Of a DNA stretch of 11,313 bases, positions 1-6,064 are shown one piece after another (position 1 is the stretch's first letter; each line of letters starts with the position of its first letter). A program made the translations under genes and the position numbers. This stretch comes from DAIDAN01 sp049303335 (GTDB lineage: Archaea > Aenigmatarchaeota > Aenigmatarchaeia > Aenigmatarchaeales > DAIDAN01). The stretch spans positions 1-11,313 of the forward strand of contig JBAQNA010000016.1 in the NCBI GenBank assembly GCA_049303335.1. The letters are read 5' to 3'. A model generated the notes under the pieces. That model was not told the origin of the DNA, did no database searches, and saw nothing but the letters and a program-made list of their open reading frames with translations.

Positions 1-620
1 CTTATGACGCGAGCGGGAACGGAAATGCTGGAACGCTCGTTAACATGAACACAACGGGGAACGCTACATCAGGATGGGCTGACGGAAGATTCGGAAACGC
101 TTTGCAGTTTGACGGCGTGAACGATTATGTTGATGCTGGAAACGGCGCGAGCCTGAATAATGTTTTTGGTTCAGAAATTTTTACTCTTGAAGCATGGGTT
201 TATCCAAAGGACTGGGTAAATTACAGGGGAATCATAAACAAAAGATCGAGTAATTACTACAGTGCCTCGCCAGGAGGTCTTTTTGCTGATACTTCCGGAA
301 TAAAGTTTATAATTGGTACAGGAAATGACGCAGAAACATCCACCATTATTAACTATAAACCTACATTAAATAATTGGCATCACATAGCAGGCACGGCACG
401 AAGGATAAACTCCACGCACACAAACATGACCTTGTATGTTGATGGTGTTATTAGAGGAAGTGCTTTAACAACGATTGACCCGCAAACGAACAATAATGCG
501 ACAACAATAGGCGCAGTTTATGCTAATTCCAGAAGTTTCAACGGCACAATCGACGAGGTCCGCGTCTGGAGCAAGGCATTTTCGCCCGATGAGACTGTTG
601 CGATGAAACAGATAATATGA
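1..620 (+). CDS. LamG/concanavalin-A-like domain protein, C-terminal part (5' end outside window)
   Basis: The reading frame is already open at base 3 and ends at TGA 618-620, so the gene starts upstream; the internal ATG at 45 is not its start. The visible ~205 residues are one LamG / ConA-like glucanase jelly-roll domain. Hallmarks in order are an ALQFDGVNDYVDAGN strand near the start, FTLEAWVYP, NWHHIAGT, MTLYVDGV and the terminal GTIDEVRVWSKAFS strand. Several N-x-S/T sequons (for example NST, NMT, NAT, NGT) fit a secreted glycosylated protein. The chain stops about 12 residues after the last strand, with no C-terminal membrane anchor, so any signal peptide or anchor must lie in the missing part. 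In archaea such domains occur in large surface or adhesion proteins that bind glycans; the ligand here is unknown. It converges on the pilin-like gene, with 16 bp between the stops. Confidence 0.85.
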   Translation, partial: YDASGNGNAGTLVNMNTTGNATSGWADGRFGNALQFDGVNDYVDAGNGASLNNVFGSEIFTLEAWVYPKDWVNYRGIINKRSSNYYSASPGGLFADTSGIKFIIGTGNDAETSTIINYKPTLNNWHHIAGTARRINSTHTNMTLYVDGVIRGSALTTIDPQTNNNATTIGAVYANSRSFNGTIDEVRVWSKAFSPDETVAMKQII

Positions 621-636
621 ATTCAAGAAATAAGAA

Positions 637-1110
637 TCATCCGACCGGCCTTGAAACGGTTTTCGCGTCCGTGCAGTTCGACGTAATCATCACGGAAGTT
701 ATGTTGTCCCTCGATATGTCGGTAGGCTGCGAAATGATCGTCCCTATGTTGCGCGGCCCGGGCGCGAGCGAAGCCCCCGTGGAGTCGGAAATGTATCTTG
801 TTTCAAGCCCGGTCAAAAAAACCACGAACGTGAAATTTCCGAGGGGGACGCCGTCAACCTTGATCTGCGCCTTCAGGTGAGTTCCTTCCATCATCGGATT
901 TTGCAGCCCTGTATCGACAAACTGTATGATGCCGCCGCTGCACGCCGCAAACTGCTGCTGTATTTTTTCCGACTTGCCCGTGCTCTGGGTCACTATGTTC
1001 TGCCCCCAACCCGCAAGAATCGCGGCTATTGTGAACGTGAAGCTTATAAGAAGGACGGTCGCTATCAGCGGCGAGATTGCCTTGCGCGGTCTGCTGTTTT
1101 TTTGCATCAT
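637..1110 (-). CDS. Archaeal type IV pilin-like protein (Pilin_N / DUF1628-type N-terminus)
   Basis: 157 residues. The N-terminus is a class III signal: a basic leader (K4, R7, R9, K10), then AISPLIATVLLISFTFTIAA from residue 11, then AILAGWG. This matches the R-x-V/I-S-P-hydrophobic pattern of archaeal type IV pilin N-termini. In that family a PibD/EppA-type prepilin peptidase cuts just before the hydrophobic helix, here probably near K10/A11, and the helix packs into the fibre. The rest is a short beta-rich outer domain with two cysteines (C58, C146) that could form a disulfide, and NFT, NIT and NCT sequons. Two ATGs stand in tandem (1110 and 1107); either could start. A CTTAAATA box lies about 33 nt upstream on this strand, so the leader would be very short. 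It could be a minor pilin or a single-pass surface protein assembled by a pilin-like machine; no assembly ATPase is in view. Confidence 0.8.
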   Translation of the reverse strand: MMQKNSRPRKAISPLIATVLLISFTFTIAAILAGWGQNIVTQSTGKSEKIQQQFAACSGGIIQFVDTGLQNPMMEGTHLKAQIKVDGVPLGNFTFVVFLTGLETRYISDSTGASLAPGPRNIGTIISQPTDISRDNITSVMITSNCTDAKTVSRPVG

Positions 1111-1136
1111 AACATCTGAAACTTATTCTGAAGGCT

Positions 1137-1147
1137 CATATTTAAGT
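1137..1147. promoter_or_regulatory. Shared near-palindromic TATA box for two divergent genes
   Basis: ATATTTAAG reads as a TATA box on the plus strand and CTTAAATAT on the minus strand. Its centre (about 1143) is about 32 nt from the plus-strand ATG at 1175 and about 33 nt from the minus-strand ATG at 1110. With the usual archaeal distance of about 26 nt from TATA box to transcription start, both messages would have leaders of only about 5-7 nt. No second TATA-like element of comparable quality lies in the 64-bp gap. The dual use is inferred. Confidence 0.5.
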
Positions 1148-1174
1148 TTTGTCGGAAAGGTATAATTGATAAAT

Positions 1175-2506
1175 ATGGCGGAAAAAACGCTCCTGTTGAA
1201 CAGCGGAAAATGCTCGTGGGGAAAATGCTTCGCGTGCGGCTGGGGCAGGCTGGCTTCGCCGAGGCTCGGTATTCACGAGCTGAAGAAAATTGTTGACGAT
1301 TTTTTCCACGAAAACAGGAACGAGAAAATTGGCAGGCTGAAAATATTCGCCTCCGGCTCGTTTCTCGACGATGCGCAGTTCCCGAAGGCGATAAGAAAGT
1401 ATGTTGCAGTAAAATGCGCAGCGTTGGGGATTGAATTGGTTGTCGAGTCGCGCCCCGAATTCATAACCGCGGGAAATCTGGAGGATTTCAAAGGAGCGAA
1501 GCTTACGGTCGCCATAGGCTTGGAGTCCGGCGACGATGCGGTTCTCAAGAAGTACAGTAAAGGGTTTGCAGCAGCGGACTATATCAAAGCCGCGAACCTG
1601 CTGCACGAAAATTCCTTCAGGCTGCGAACGTATCTGATGGTCGGCCTGCCGTTCGGCTCCGCGGATTCGTTAAAAAAATCCGTAGAGCTTGCGGACAAAT
1701 GCGGCGACGAGATTGTCCTGATAAACGTTTTTCCCCACTCGCTGGCGCCGCTGTATGAGCTGTGGATACGCACGCAAACGAAGTTTGCGGCGGAGCCGAA
1801 AAGCTCGGCTTTTCGTGCCAGCGGCGATTGGAAACCGCTCGACAAAGAGCAGTTCGAGGAAGCGATAGCGCCATACAAGTCAAACCCGAAAATAGAAACG
1901 GATTTCAACAATTTCTCGTTCGTGCCGCGCTTCTCGCGAGAAAAACAGGAAATGATAAAAGGCGCGTCGGAAAAAGAGTTGCTGCACCCGCATTTCGAGG
2001 TCTGGCAGGACTACATCTGCAGGTTTTACGAAACTCCGAAAGAAAAGAAAACCGTCCTGTTCCTGCCTTGCACGTTCACGAAGCCTTACTATAATTCCAA
2101 GCTTCACCGCGAAATCGCGAAAATCGCTGGAAACAAAAAAGATATTCATCTTGTCGTGCTGAGCTCGCCTGGCGTGATACCTTACGAGTTCGCGAACAAG
2201 TATCCGTTCAACAGTTACGACTGGCCCGAATGGGAGGAAACGCCGGAAATAAAGAAAAAATACATCGAAGTTACGGAAAAACGAATCGAGAATTATTTGC
2301 GCTCGCACAAGTATGAAAAATATTTCTGCTTCCTCAAGCCTTCGGAAACTTTTGTCGCGCTTGAGAAGGCGTGCAATAAACTGAAGATTCCGCTTGCCAG
2401 CTGCCTGAAGCCAGAAACCTGGGAGAAAATAAAGGGTGAGAAGAACCCGCTCCTGCTCGCGCTGGACGACTTGGAGGAAAGTTTAAATAAAGAAAACCGG
2501 AAGTAG
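1175..2506 (+). CDS. RaSEA-ArcS fusion: radical SAM archaeosine enzyme fused to archaeosine synthase catalytic core
   Basis: 443 residues from ATG 1175; an in-frame TTG at 1166 would add three residues but falls at or before the expected transcription start. Residues 1 to ~205 look like the TIGR01210/RaSEA radical SAM family: a Cys cluster at C13, C18 and C21 (C-x4-C-x2-C) for a 4Fe-4S centre, then ASGSFLDD, VVESRPEFIT, AIGLESGDD and YLMVGLPF. From ~290 comes the ArcS (DUF5591-type) core, with the signature P-C-x3-K-P-Y-x2-S-x2-H exactly matched at 298-311, then SSPGVIPYEF and YDWPEWEE. In archaea such as Thermococcus, ArcS adds lysine to preQ0 at tRNA position 15, and RaSEA then cleaves the lysine moiety to leave archaeosine (G+15). 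Here one chain carries both steps. Residues ~206-290 are a linker I do not recognise. The other ArcS domains (TGT-like, PUA) are absent. No tRNA-guanine transglycosylase or preQ0 gene is in the window. Confidence 0.88.
   Translation: MAEKTLLLNSGKCSWGKCFACGWGRLASPRLGIHELKKIVDDFFHENRNEKIGRLKIFASGSFLDDAQFPKAIRKYVAVKCAALGIELVVESRPEFITAGNLEDFKGAKLTVAIGLESGDDAVLKKYSKGFAAADYIKAANLLHENSFRLRTYLMVGLPFGSADSLKKSVELADKCGDEIVLINVFPHSLAPLYELWIRTQTKFAAEPKSSAFRASGDWKPLDKEQFEEAIAPYKSNPKIETDFNNFSFVPRFSREKQEMIKGASEKELLHPHFEVWQDYICRFYETPKEKKTVLFLPCTFTKPYYNSKLHREIAKIAGNKKDIHLVVLSSPGVIPYEFANKYPFNSYDWPEWEETPEIKKKYIEVTEKRIENYLRSHKYEKYFCFLKPSETFVALEKACNKLKIPLASCLKPETWEKIKGEKNPLLLALDDLEESLNKENRK
2480..2491 (+). promoter_or_regulatory. 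TATA box of the thioredoxin gene, inside the end of the fusion CDS
   Basis: GTTTAAATAA lies in the last codons of the preceding gene, with its centre about 33 nt before ATG 2519, the same distance as at the 1137-1147 box. The thioredoxin gene can therefore be transcribed on its own with a very short leader. No GGTGAT-type ribosome site precedes the ATG, which fits near-leaderless initiation. Confidence 0.5.
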
Positions 2507-2518
2507 TGTTTGATTCTT

Positions 2519-2905
2519 ATGCCAGACATCAACGAGATAAAAAAGAAAAAGCTGGACGGAATGAAGAAGAAGGCGGAAGCGCCGTCGGAGCCCGTCCAAC
2601 TGAACGATTCGGATTTCTCCGCATTTATAAAAAAATATCCTGTCGTGGTCGTAGACGCCTACACTGACTGGTGCGGCCCCTGCAAAATGATGGCGCCGGT
2701 CATTGACGAGCTCGCGCGCGAGTTCGCCGGAAAAGTCGTTTTCGGAAAGCTTGACGTTGATGCGAACCCGCAAATCTCGGCGCAGTTCGGGATAATGTCC
2801 ATCCCGACGGTTTTGTTCTTCAGGAACGGCGAGTATGCTGATACAATGGTGGGCTTCGGCGGCAAAGAAGCGCTCAAGAAAAAGATTGAGGAGCTGCTGG
2901 GATAA
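2519..2905 (+). CDS. Thioredoxin with charged N-terminal extension
   Basis: 128 residues. It is a cytosolic disulfide oxidoreductase of the thioredoxin fold. The redox site WCGPCK has catalytic C52 and C55, the buried acid is D46 (VVVVDAYTDW), and the cis-proline loop MSIPT places P96 opposite the active site. The C-terminal FFRNGEYADTMVGFGGK strand-turn is standard. The first ~25 residues are a lysine-rich amphipathic extension (DINEIKKKKLDGMKKK) absent from E. coli TrxA, making the protein about 20 residues longer than usual; some archaeal thioredoxins have a similar leader. ATG 2519 was chosen over an in-frame TTG at 2510, which would lie too close to the preceding stop (2506). The TAA at 2903-2905 abuts the stop of the convergent M29 gene with no base between. 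No thioredoxin reductase is in the window. Confidence 0.93.
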   Translation: MPDINEIKKKKLDGMKKKAEAPSEPVQLNDSDFSAFIKKYPVVVVDAYTDWCGPCKMMAPVIDELAREFAGKVVFGKLDVDANPQISAQFGIMSIPTVLFFRNGEYADTMVGFGGKEALKKKIEELLG

Positions 2906-3829
2906 TCACACAATCATCTTCCCATTCTTCATTATCATTTTATCGTCCGCAAAGATTGTCGGCTTGAAAAGAATCGCGTCAACGTGAATCTTCGAATAGA
3001 CTTTTCCGCCTATCGCGCTGCTGTTTCCGAAAGCGATGTGGCAAGTTCCCGCAGCCTTCTCGTCCTGAAGCATAAATCCTATCGGCTTTGCCTTTCTGTT
3101 GGTTCCTATTCCCAACTCCGCGATGTTGTCCGCGTTTTTTATGCTGAAAATATATTTCGCAAGAAGCGATTTTCTGTCAGAAATGCCTGTTGCTTTTCCG
3201 TTCTTTACCGTCACCTTAGTTCCGGATTTCGCGTAAGCCTTGCAGTTCTTCATCGAGTCTATTACAATCGTCCCGTTCGCCGTCCCCTCAAGCGGCGCGA
3301 AATATGTTTCCCCGGCGGGCAGATTTCCCGCGGCCCCCCTCTTCCTCAGGATTCCGTCGTCTGTCTCGATATGTTTTCTTGTTTGAAAGGATATGTCGGT
3401 TCCGGACGGCGTTACAACGCGTATGTCTTTTGATTTCTGCAAAATCTTTTTTATTTTTATTCCTTCCTTTCTTAATTCGTGCGGGTCTGCCTGAAACGCT
3501 GCCATCATTTTTCCCTGAAATCCGGGTATCGAGGCTATTCTCGCGCCTTTTTCGCTTGCGCCGATTCTTGCCTTCGTGTGCGTGAGCGAGTGTGTTGTAA
3601 CAGCTATTATCACGTCGAACTCTTTCATTTCGCCGGCTATCCGCGCGGAAGGCTCCTCGCCGCTATGGTTTCCAACGGGCTTTAGAAGGAGCGTCGTGTT
3701 TTCGGAAAGCTTTTTCGCGGCGGCAAAGAATTTTTTCGCGTTCGCAAGCTCAAGCTTGTCCGTCAGCACAAGGACTTTCTCGCCGCGCCTTATCGCAAGC
3801 GATTTCTGAAGAATGCCTGAAAGTGTCAT
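2906..3829 (-). CDS. M29-family aminopeptidase (AmpS / aminopeptidase T-like)
   Basis: 307 residues, third gene of a peptidase operon. The C-terminal half carries the M29 metallo-aminopeptidase signatures: PAGETYFAPLEGTANGTIVID (E174, E181), IAELGIGTN (E238), DEKAAGTCHIAFGNS (E257, H264) and KIHVDAI (H282, D284). Together these supply the acidic and histidine ligands of the co-catalytic metal site. The family removes N-terminal residues from peptides in the cytoplasm with broad specificity. At 307 residues the chain is shorter than the classic ~400-residue bacterial AmpS/AmpT enzymes but close to archaeal COG2309 members. The N-terminal half (1 to ~140) has the alternating strand/helix pattern of the family's first domain. 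The ATG at 3829 lies 23 nt past the M42 stop, with no clear Shine-Dalgarno, so translation probably depends on the operon. The true substrate is not readable from the sequence. Confidence 0.85.
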   Translation of the reverse strand: MTLSGILQKSLAIRRGEKVLVLTDKLELANAKKFFAAAKKLSENTTLLLKPVGNHSGEEPSARIAGEMKEFDVIIAVTTHSLTHTKARIGASEKGARIASIPGFQGKMMAAFQADPHELRKEGIKIKKILQKSKDIRVVTPSGTDISFQTRKHIETDDGILRKRGAAGNLPAGETYFAPLEGTANGTIVIDSMKNCKAYAKSGTKVTVKNGKATGISDRKSLLAKYIFSIKNADNIAELGIGTNRKAKPIGFMLQDEKAAGTCHIAFGNSSAIGGKVYSKIHVDAILFKPTIFADDKMIMKNGKMIV

Positions 3830-3851
3830 ATTCTTTCTTTAATTCTTCCGC

Positions 3852-4883
3852 TTAAAAATACTTGTCAACACTTTTCACGGCGGCCTCGAGGAAGTCAACA
3901 AGGCTATCCAAATCCTTCAGGCTCAGAATCTCCACGCCCGTGTGCAGGTATCTTGTAGGCACGCACACTCCGGAAGATGGCACGCCTTCGCGGATTACCG
4001 GAGCTATCGACGAATCCATTCCCGCGCCCGGCGTGGTCTCGAACTGATATTTTATCTTTGAGTTTTTGGCGGTCTCAACCAGCCACTTCTTTGCCAACGG
4101 GTGAATGACAGAATATCCGTCCATCAGCGGTATTACCGGCCCCTCGCCTATTTTCGCGGGCGCGTCAGCCTCGTCAACCTCCGGAATGTCACCGGCTATT
4201 GTTGTGTCAACTCCCAAAACCACGTCGGGATTAATCTGGAATGTCGCGCCTCGCGCGCCTATCAAACCCTTTTCCTCCTGTATGGAGCCAACCGCGTAAA
4301 TCGTGCAGTTTTTCGGATTCACCCTTTTCATCAATTCTATCAGCGCTGCGCAGCCCGCCCTGTTGTCCAAGCCGTTTCCCGTAACCATATTGTTTGCAAG
4401 CTCCGAGAATTCCCTGTACAGTCCGACAAAAGTTCCGATAGCGATTCCCATGCTTTCCGCGTCCTTCCTGTCCTTTGCGCCTACGTCAATGAAAAGCTTT
4501 TTCATCTTGATGACCTGCTCCTGCTCCTCCTTTTCCTGGATGTGAATCGGCTTGCTTCCTATCACGCCTACAATCTGTCCCTTGTCCGTGTACACGCGCA
4601 CCTTTTGAGCAAGAAGCGAGCGCTGGTCTATGCCGCCGAGCGGGTCGAACTTCAGAAAACCTTTTTCCGTTATATGCTTTACCATCAACCCGACTTCGTC
4701 CATGTGCGCCACGAGCATAAGCTTTATTTTTCCCTTTCCCTTTTTCGCAATGACATTTCCCATCTTGCTTATTTCCACGGAGTCGCAAGTCTTCTCCAAT
4801 TCCTTTTTCATTATGTCTCTCACGTCGTTCTCGTTTCCCGAAACTCCCGGCGCCTCAACAAGTTTTTTCAGCATATTTTTCAT
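3852..4883 (-). CDS. M42-family TET aminopeptidase (glutamyl/deblocking-aminopeptidase type)
   Basis: 343 residues, full length for M42. All metal and catalytic positions are present: H60 and D62 in LMLVAHMDEVG, D173 in VTGNGLDNRAG, the catalytic pair E203-E204 in IQEEKGLIGARG, D226 in VLGVDTT, and H314 in TRYLHTGVE. The sequence between residues ~70 and ~160 corresponds to the dimerisation domain inserted in the catalytic fold. Known archaeal relatives (such as Pyrococcus PhTET enzymes) form 12-subunit tetrahedral particles that take peptides of up to a few dozen residues and trim them from the N-terminus, often downstream of the proteasome. Sequence alone does not separate the Glu/Asp-, Leu- and Lys-preferring subtypes. 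ATG 4883 is set by a perfect GGTGAT site; a second Met lies three codons later. It is 14 bp from the M24 stop and 22 bp from the M29 start, so the three genes probably share one transcript. Confidence 0.95.
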   Translation of the reverse strand: MKNMLKKLVEAPGVSGNENDVRDIMKKELEKTCDSVEISKMGNVIAKKGKGKIKLMLVAHMDEVGLMVKHITEKGFLKFDPLGGIDQRSLLAQKVRVYTDKGQIVGVIGSKPIHIQEKEEQEQVIKMKKLFIDVGAKDRKDAESMGIAIGTFVGLYREFSELANNMVTGNGLDNRAGCAALIELMKRVNPKNCTIYAVGSIQEEKGLIGARGATFQINPDVVLGVDTTIAGDIPEVDEADAPAKIGEGPVIPLMDGYSVIHPLAKKWLVETAKNSKIKYQFETTPGAGMDSSIAPVIREGVPSSGVCVPTRYLHTGVEILSLKDLDSLVDFLEAAVKSVDKYF

Positions 4884-4884
4884 G

Positions 4885-4894
4885 ATATCACCTT
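4885..4894 (-). promoter_or_regulatory. Ribosome binding site AAGGTGATAT of the M42 gene
   Basis: On the minus strand the site reads AAGGTGATAT, and GGTGAT is followed by three bases and then ATG 4883. It is complementary to the conserved archaeal 16S 3' end and fixes the start. The same GGTGAT-N3-start arrangement recurs at dnaG and at the orc1/cdc6 gene. Confidence 0.8.
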
Positions 4895-4897
4895 CAA

Positions 4898-5944
4898 TCA
4901 GTATTTTTCAGTTTTCGTCAAAACTTTTATGCTGTTCCTAGTTAATAAAACCGTGTCCTCGATACGCAGCCCGTAGTTCCTGAAATATATTCCCGGCTCT
5001 ATCGTGAAAACCATTCCTTCCTTGAGAATATCCTTTGATTTTCCGCCAATAAACGGCTTTTCGTGCAGCGCCAACCCGACGCCGTGCCCAGTCGCATGGA
5101 TAAAATTCCTCGAGAGCGGGCCCAATTTTTTTCTTATGGTATCGTCCAGCTCCGCGGCTTTCATTCCTGCCTCAATAATATCCTCCGACACGGCAACAAT
5201 ATTCTTTAGCATCTCATACTGCTGTTTTATTTTTTTATTTAGGCTGCCTGTAAAAAACATTCTCGTGCAGTCTGAATTGTATTTGTTTTTTATGCAGCCG
5301 ATGTCTATCATAACAGCATCGTTTTTCCCAACCGTTCTGTCGGGCAGAGTTTCATGCGGTATCGCTGTTTTTCTTCCGCTGTTCGCTATAGGCTCAAAAC
5401 CCTGTCCACAATCATTGTTTGTTGTTTCTGTTTTTACGAAGCGTATAATTTCCTTTTCCGATACGCGTGATTTGATTATTTCTCGTAAGCCGCACATTAT
5501 CCCGTCGGAAGCATTACATGCCGCGCGGATGTTTTCTATCTCATCATTTGACTTTATTGCGCGGATATTTTCCAAATCCTCGGAGATGTCAACAATCTTT
5601 TTGCCGAGTTTTTTCGCCAGAAAATACGGGAAGTTCCCGTTCACGCCAACGGTTTTTGCGCCGCCGAGATTTTTCCTGATTGCTTCGGAAATCTTTTTTC
5701 CCTTTTCAAAAACGCCTATGTTTTTTATCCGCGATTCTTTTTTCACCTTCGGCAGCTCGAGCTCGTTTGTGATTATTCTCGCCTCGGAAAAATCGTACAG
5801 GAAAACGGAATACGTGGAGTCGTTTCCCGTGAAATAGAAATAGTTCACGTCCTTGAAAGGCTCGTCAAAGTTCATCAGCAGGATCGCGTCGCATTTTCCC
5901 TTCAGCGCATCCAGCTTTTTGAGCCTTTCCCTAAACTCGTTCAT
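4898..5944 (-). CDS. M24-family Xaa-Pro aminopeptidase / prolidase
   Basis: 348 residues, the normal size for archaeal Xaa-Pro peptidases. The creatinase-type N-terminal domain covers residues 1 to ~128 and the pita-bread catalytic domain ~130-348. The five di-metal ligands are all visible: D214 (MIDIG), D225 (NSDCTRMFF), H287 (ATGHGVGLALHE), E316 (FTIEPGIY) and E329 (LRIEDTV). H197 (IPHETL) is the usual substrate-side histidine of the family. The enzyme releases the residue before a proline (aminopeptidase P) or splits Xaa-Pro dipeptides (prolidase); the sequence does not decide which. Proline bonds block M42 and M29 enzymes, so an M24 member in the same operon makes a complementary set. It is the first gene of the operon. 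The start ATG 5944 has no Shine-Dalgarno but has AT-rich TATA-like elements upstream (for example CTTTTTATT at 5966-5974), fitting a short-leader message. Confidence 0.93.
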   Translation of the reverse strand: MNEFRERLKKLDALKGKCDAILLMNFDEPFKDVNYFYFTGNDSTYSVFLYDFSEARIITNELELPKVKKESRIKNIGVFEKGKKISEAIRKNLGGAKTVGVNGNFPYFLAKKLGKKIVDISEDLENIRAIKSNDEIENIRAACNASDGIMCGLREIIKSRVSEKEIIRFVKTETTNNDCGQGFEPIANSGRKTAIPHETLPDRTVGKNDAVMIDIGCIKNKYNSDCTRMFFTGSLNKKIKQQYEMLKNIVAVSEDIIEAGMKAAELDDTIRKKLGPLSRNFIHATGHGVGLALHEKPFIGGKSKDILKEGMVFTIEPGIYFRNYGLRIEDTVLLTRNSIKVLTKTEKY

Positions 5945-5963
5945 ACGGATGGTTCTGCGGGCC

Positions 5964-5975
5964 GGAATAAAAAGA
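5964..5975 (-). promoter_or_regulatory. Probable TATA box of the peptidase operon
   Basis: The minus strand reads TCTTTTTATTCC, centred about 26 nt before ATG 5944, which would give an almost leaderless message. A second box-like stretch, GCTTTTATTC at 5989-5996, overlaps the T-rich tail of the dnaG terminator. Which one is used cannot be decided by eye. Confidence 0.35.
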
Positions 5976-5988
5976 TTTTTTAGAATGG

Positions 5989-6048
5989 AATAAAAGCAAA
6001 ACTAAAAACAGGAACGCTGCAGCGGTTATCCGCCAAAACAGCGTCCTG
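5989..6048 (-). terminator. Two-tier hairpin plus T-rich terminator after dnaG
   Basis: Outer arms CAGGAACGCTG (6009-6019) and CAGCGTCCTG (6039-6048) pair over 10 bp with one bulged A. Inside them GCGG (6022-6025) and CCGC (6030-6033) close a TTAT loop. On the minus strand this structure begins 17 nt after the dnaG stop and is followed by TTTTTAGTTTTGCTTTTATT. A hairpin followed by several T-runs fits factor-independent termination; archaeal RNA polymerase mainly needs the T-runs. It separates dnaG from the peptidase operon. Confidence 0.6.
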
Positions 6049-6064
6049 AATTTCGTCCGTATCG

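Noticed and set aside
2740..2752. 13-mer TTTCGGAAAGCTT shared with 3700-3712 and, inverted, with 7552-7564
   Set aside because: Two of the three copies encode ordinary protein sequence in different families (FGKL, KLSE); chance convergence of codon use is the simplest explanation.
4101..4976. 291-codon plus-strand frame across the M42 gene
   Set aside because: It is the complement of a gene with every M42 catalytic residue; the translation is low-complexity without family motifs.
5004..5837. 277-codon plus-strand frame across the M24 gene
   Set aside because: Shadow of the M24 gene; a Ser/Phe/Ile-rich translation with no recognisable domain.
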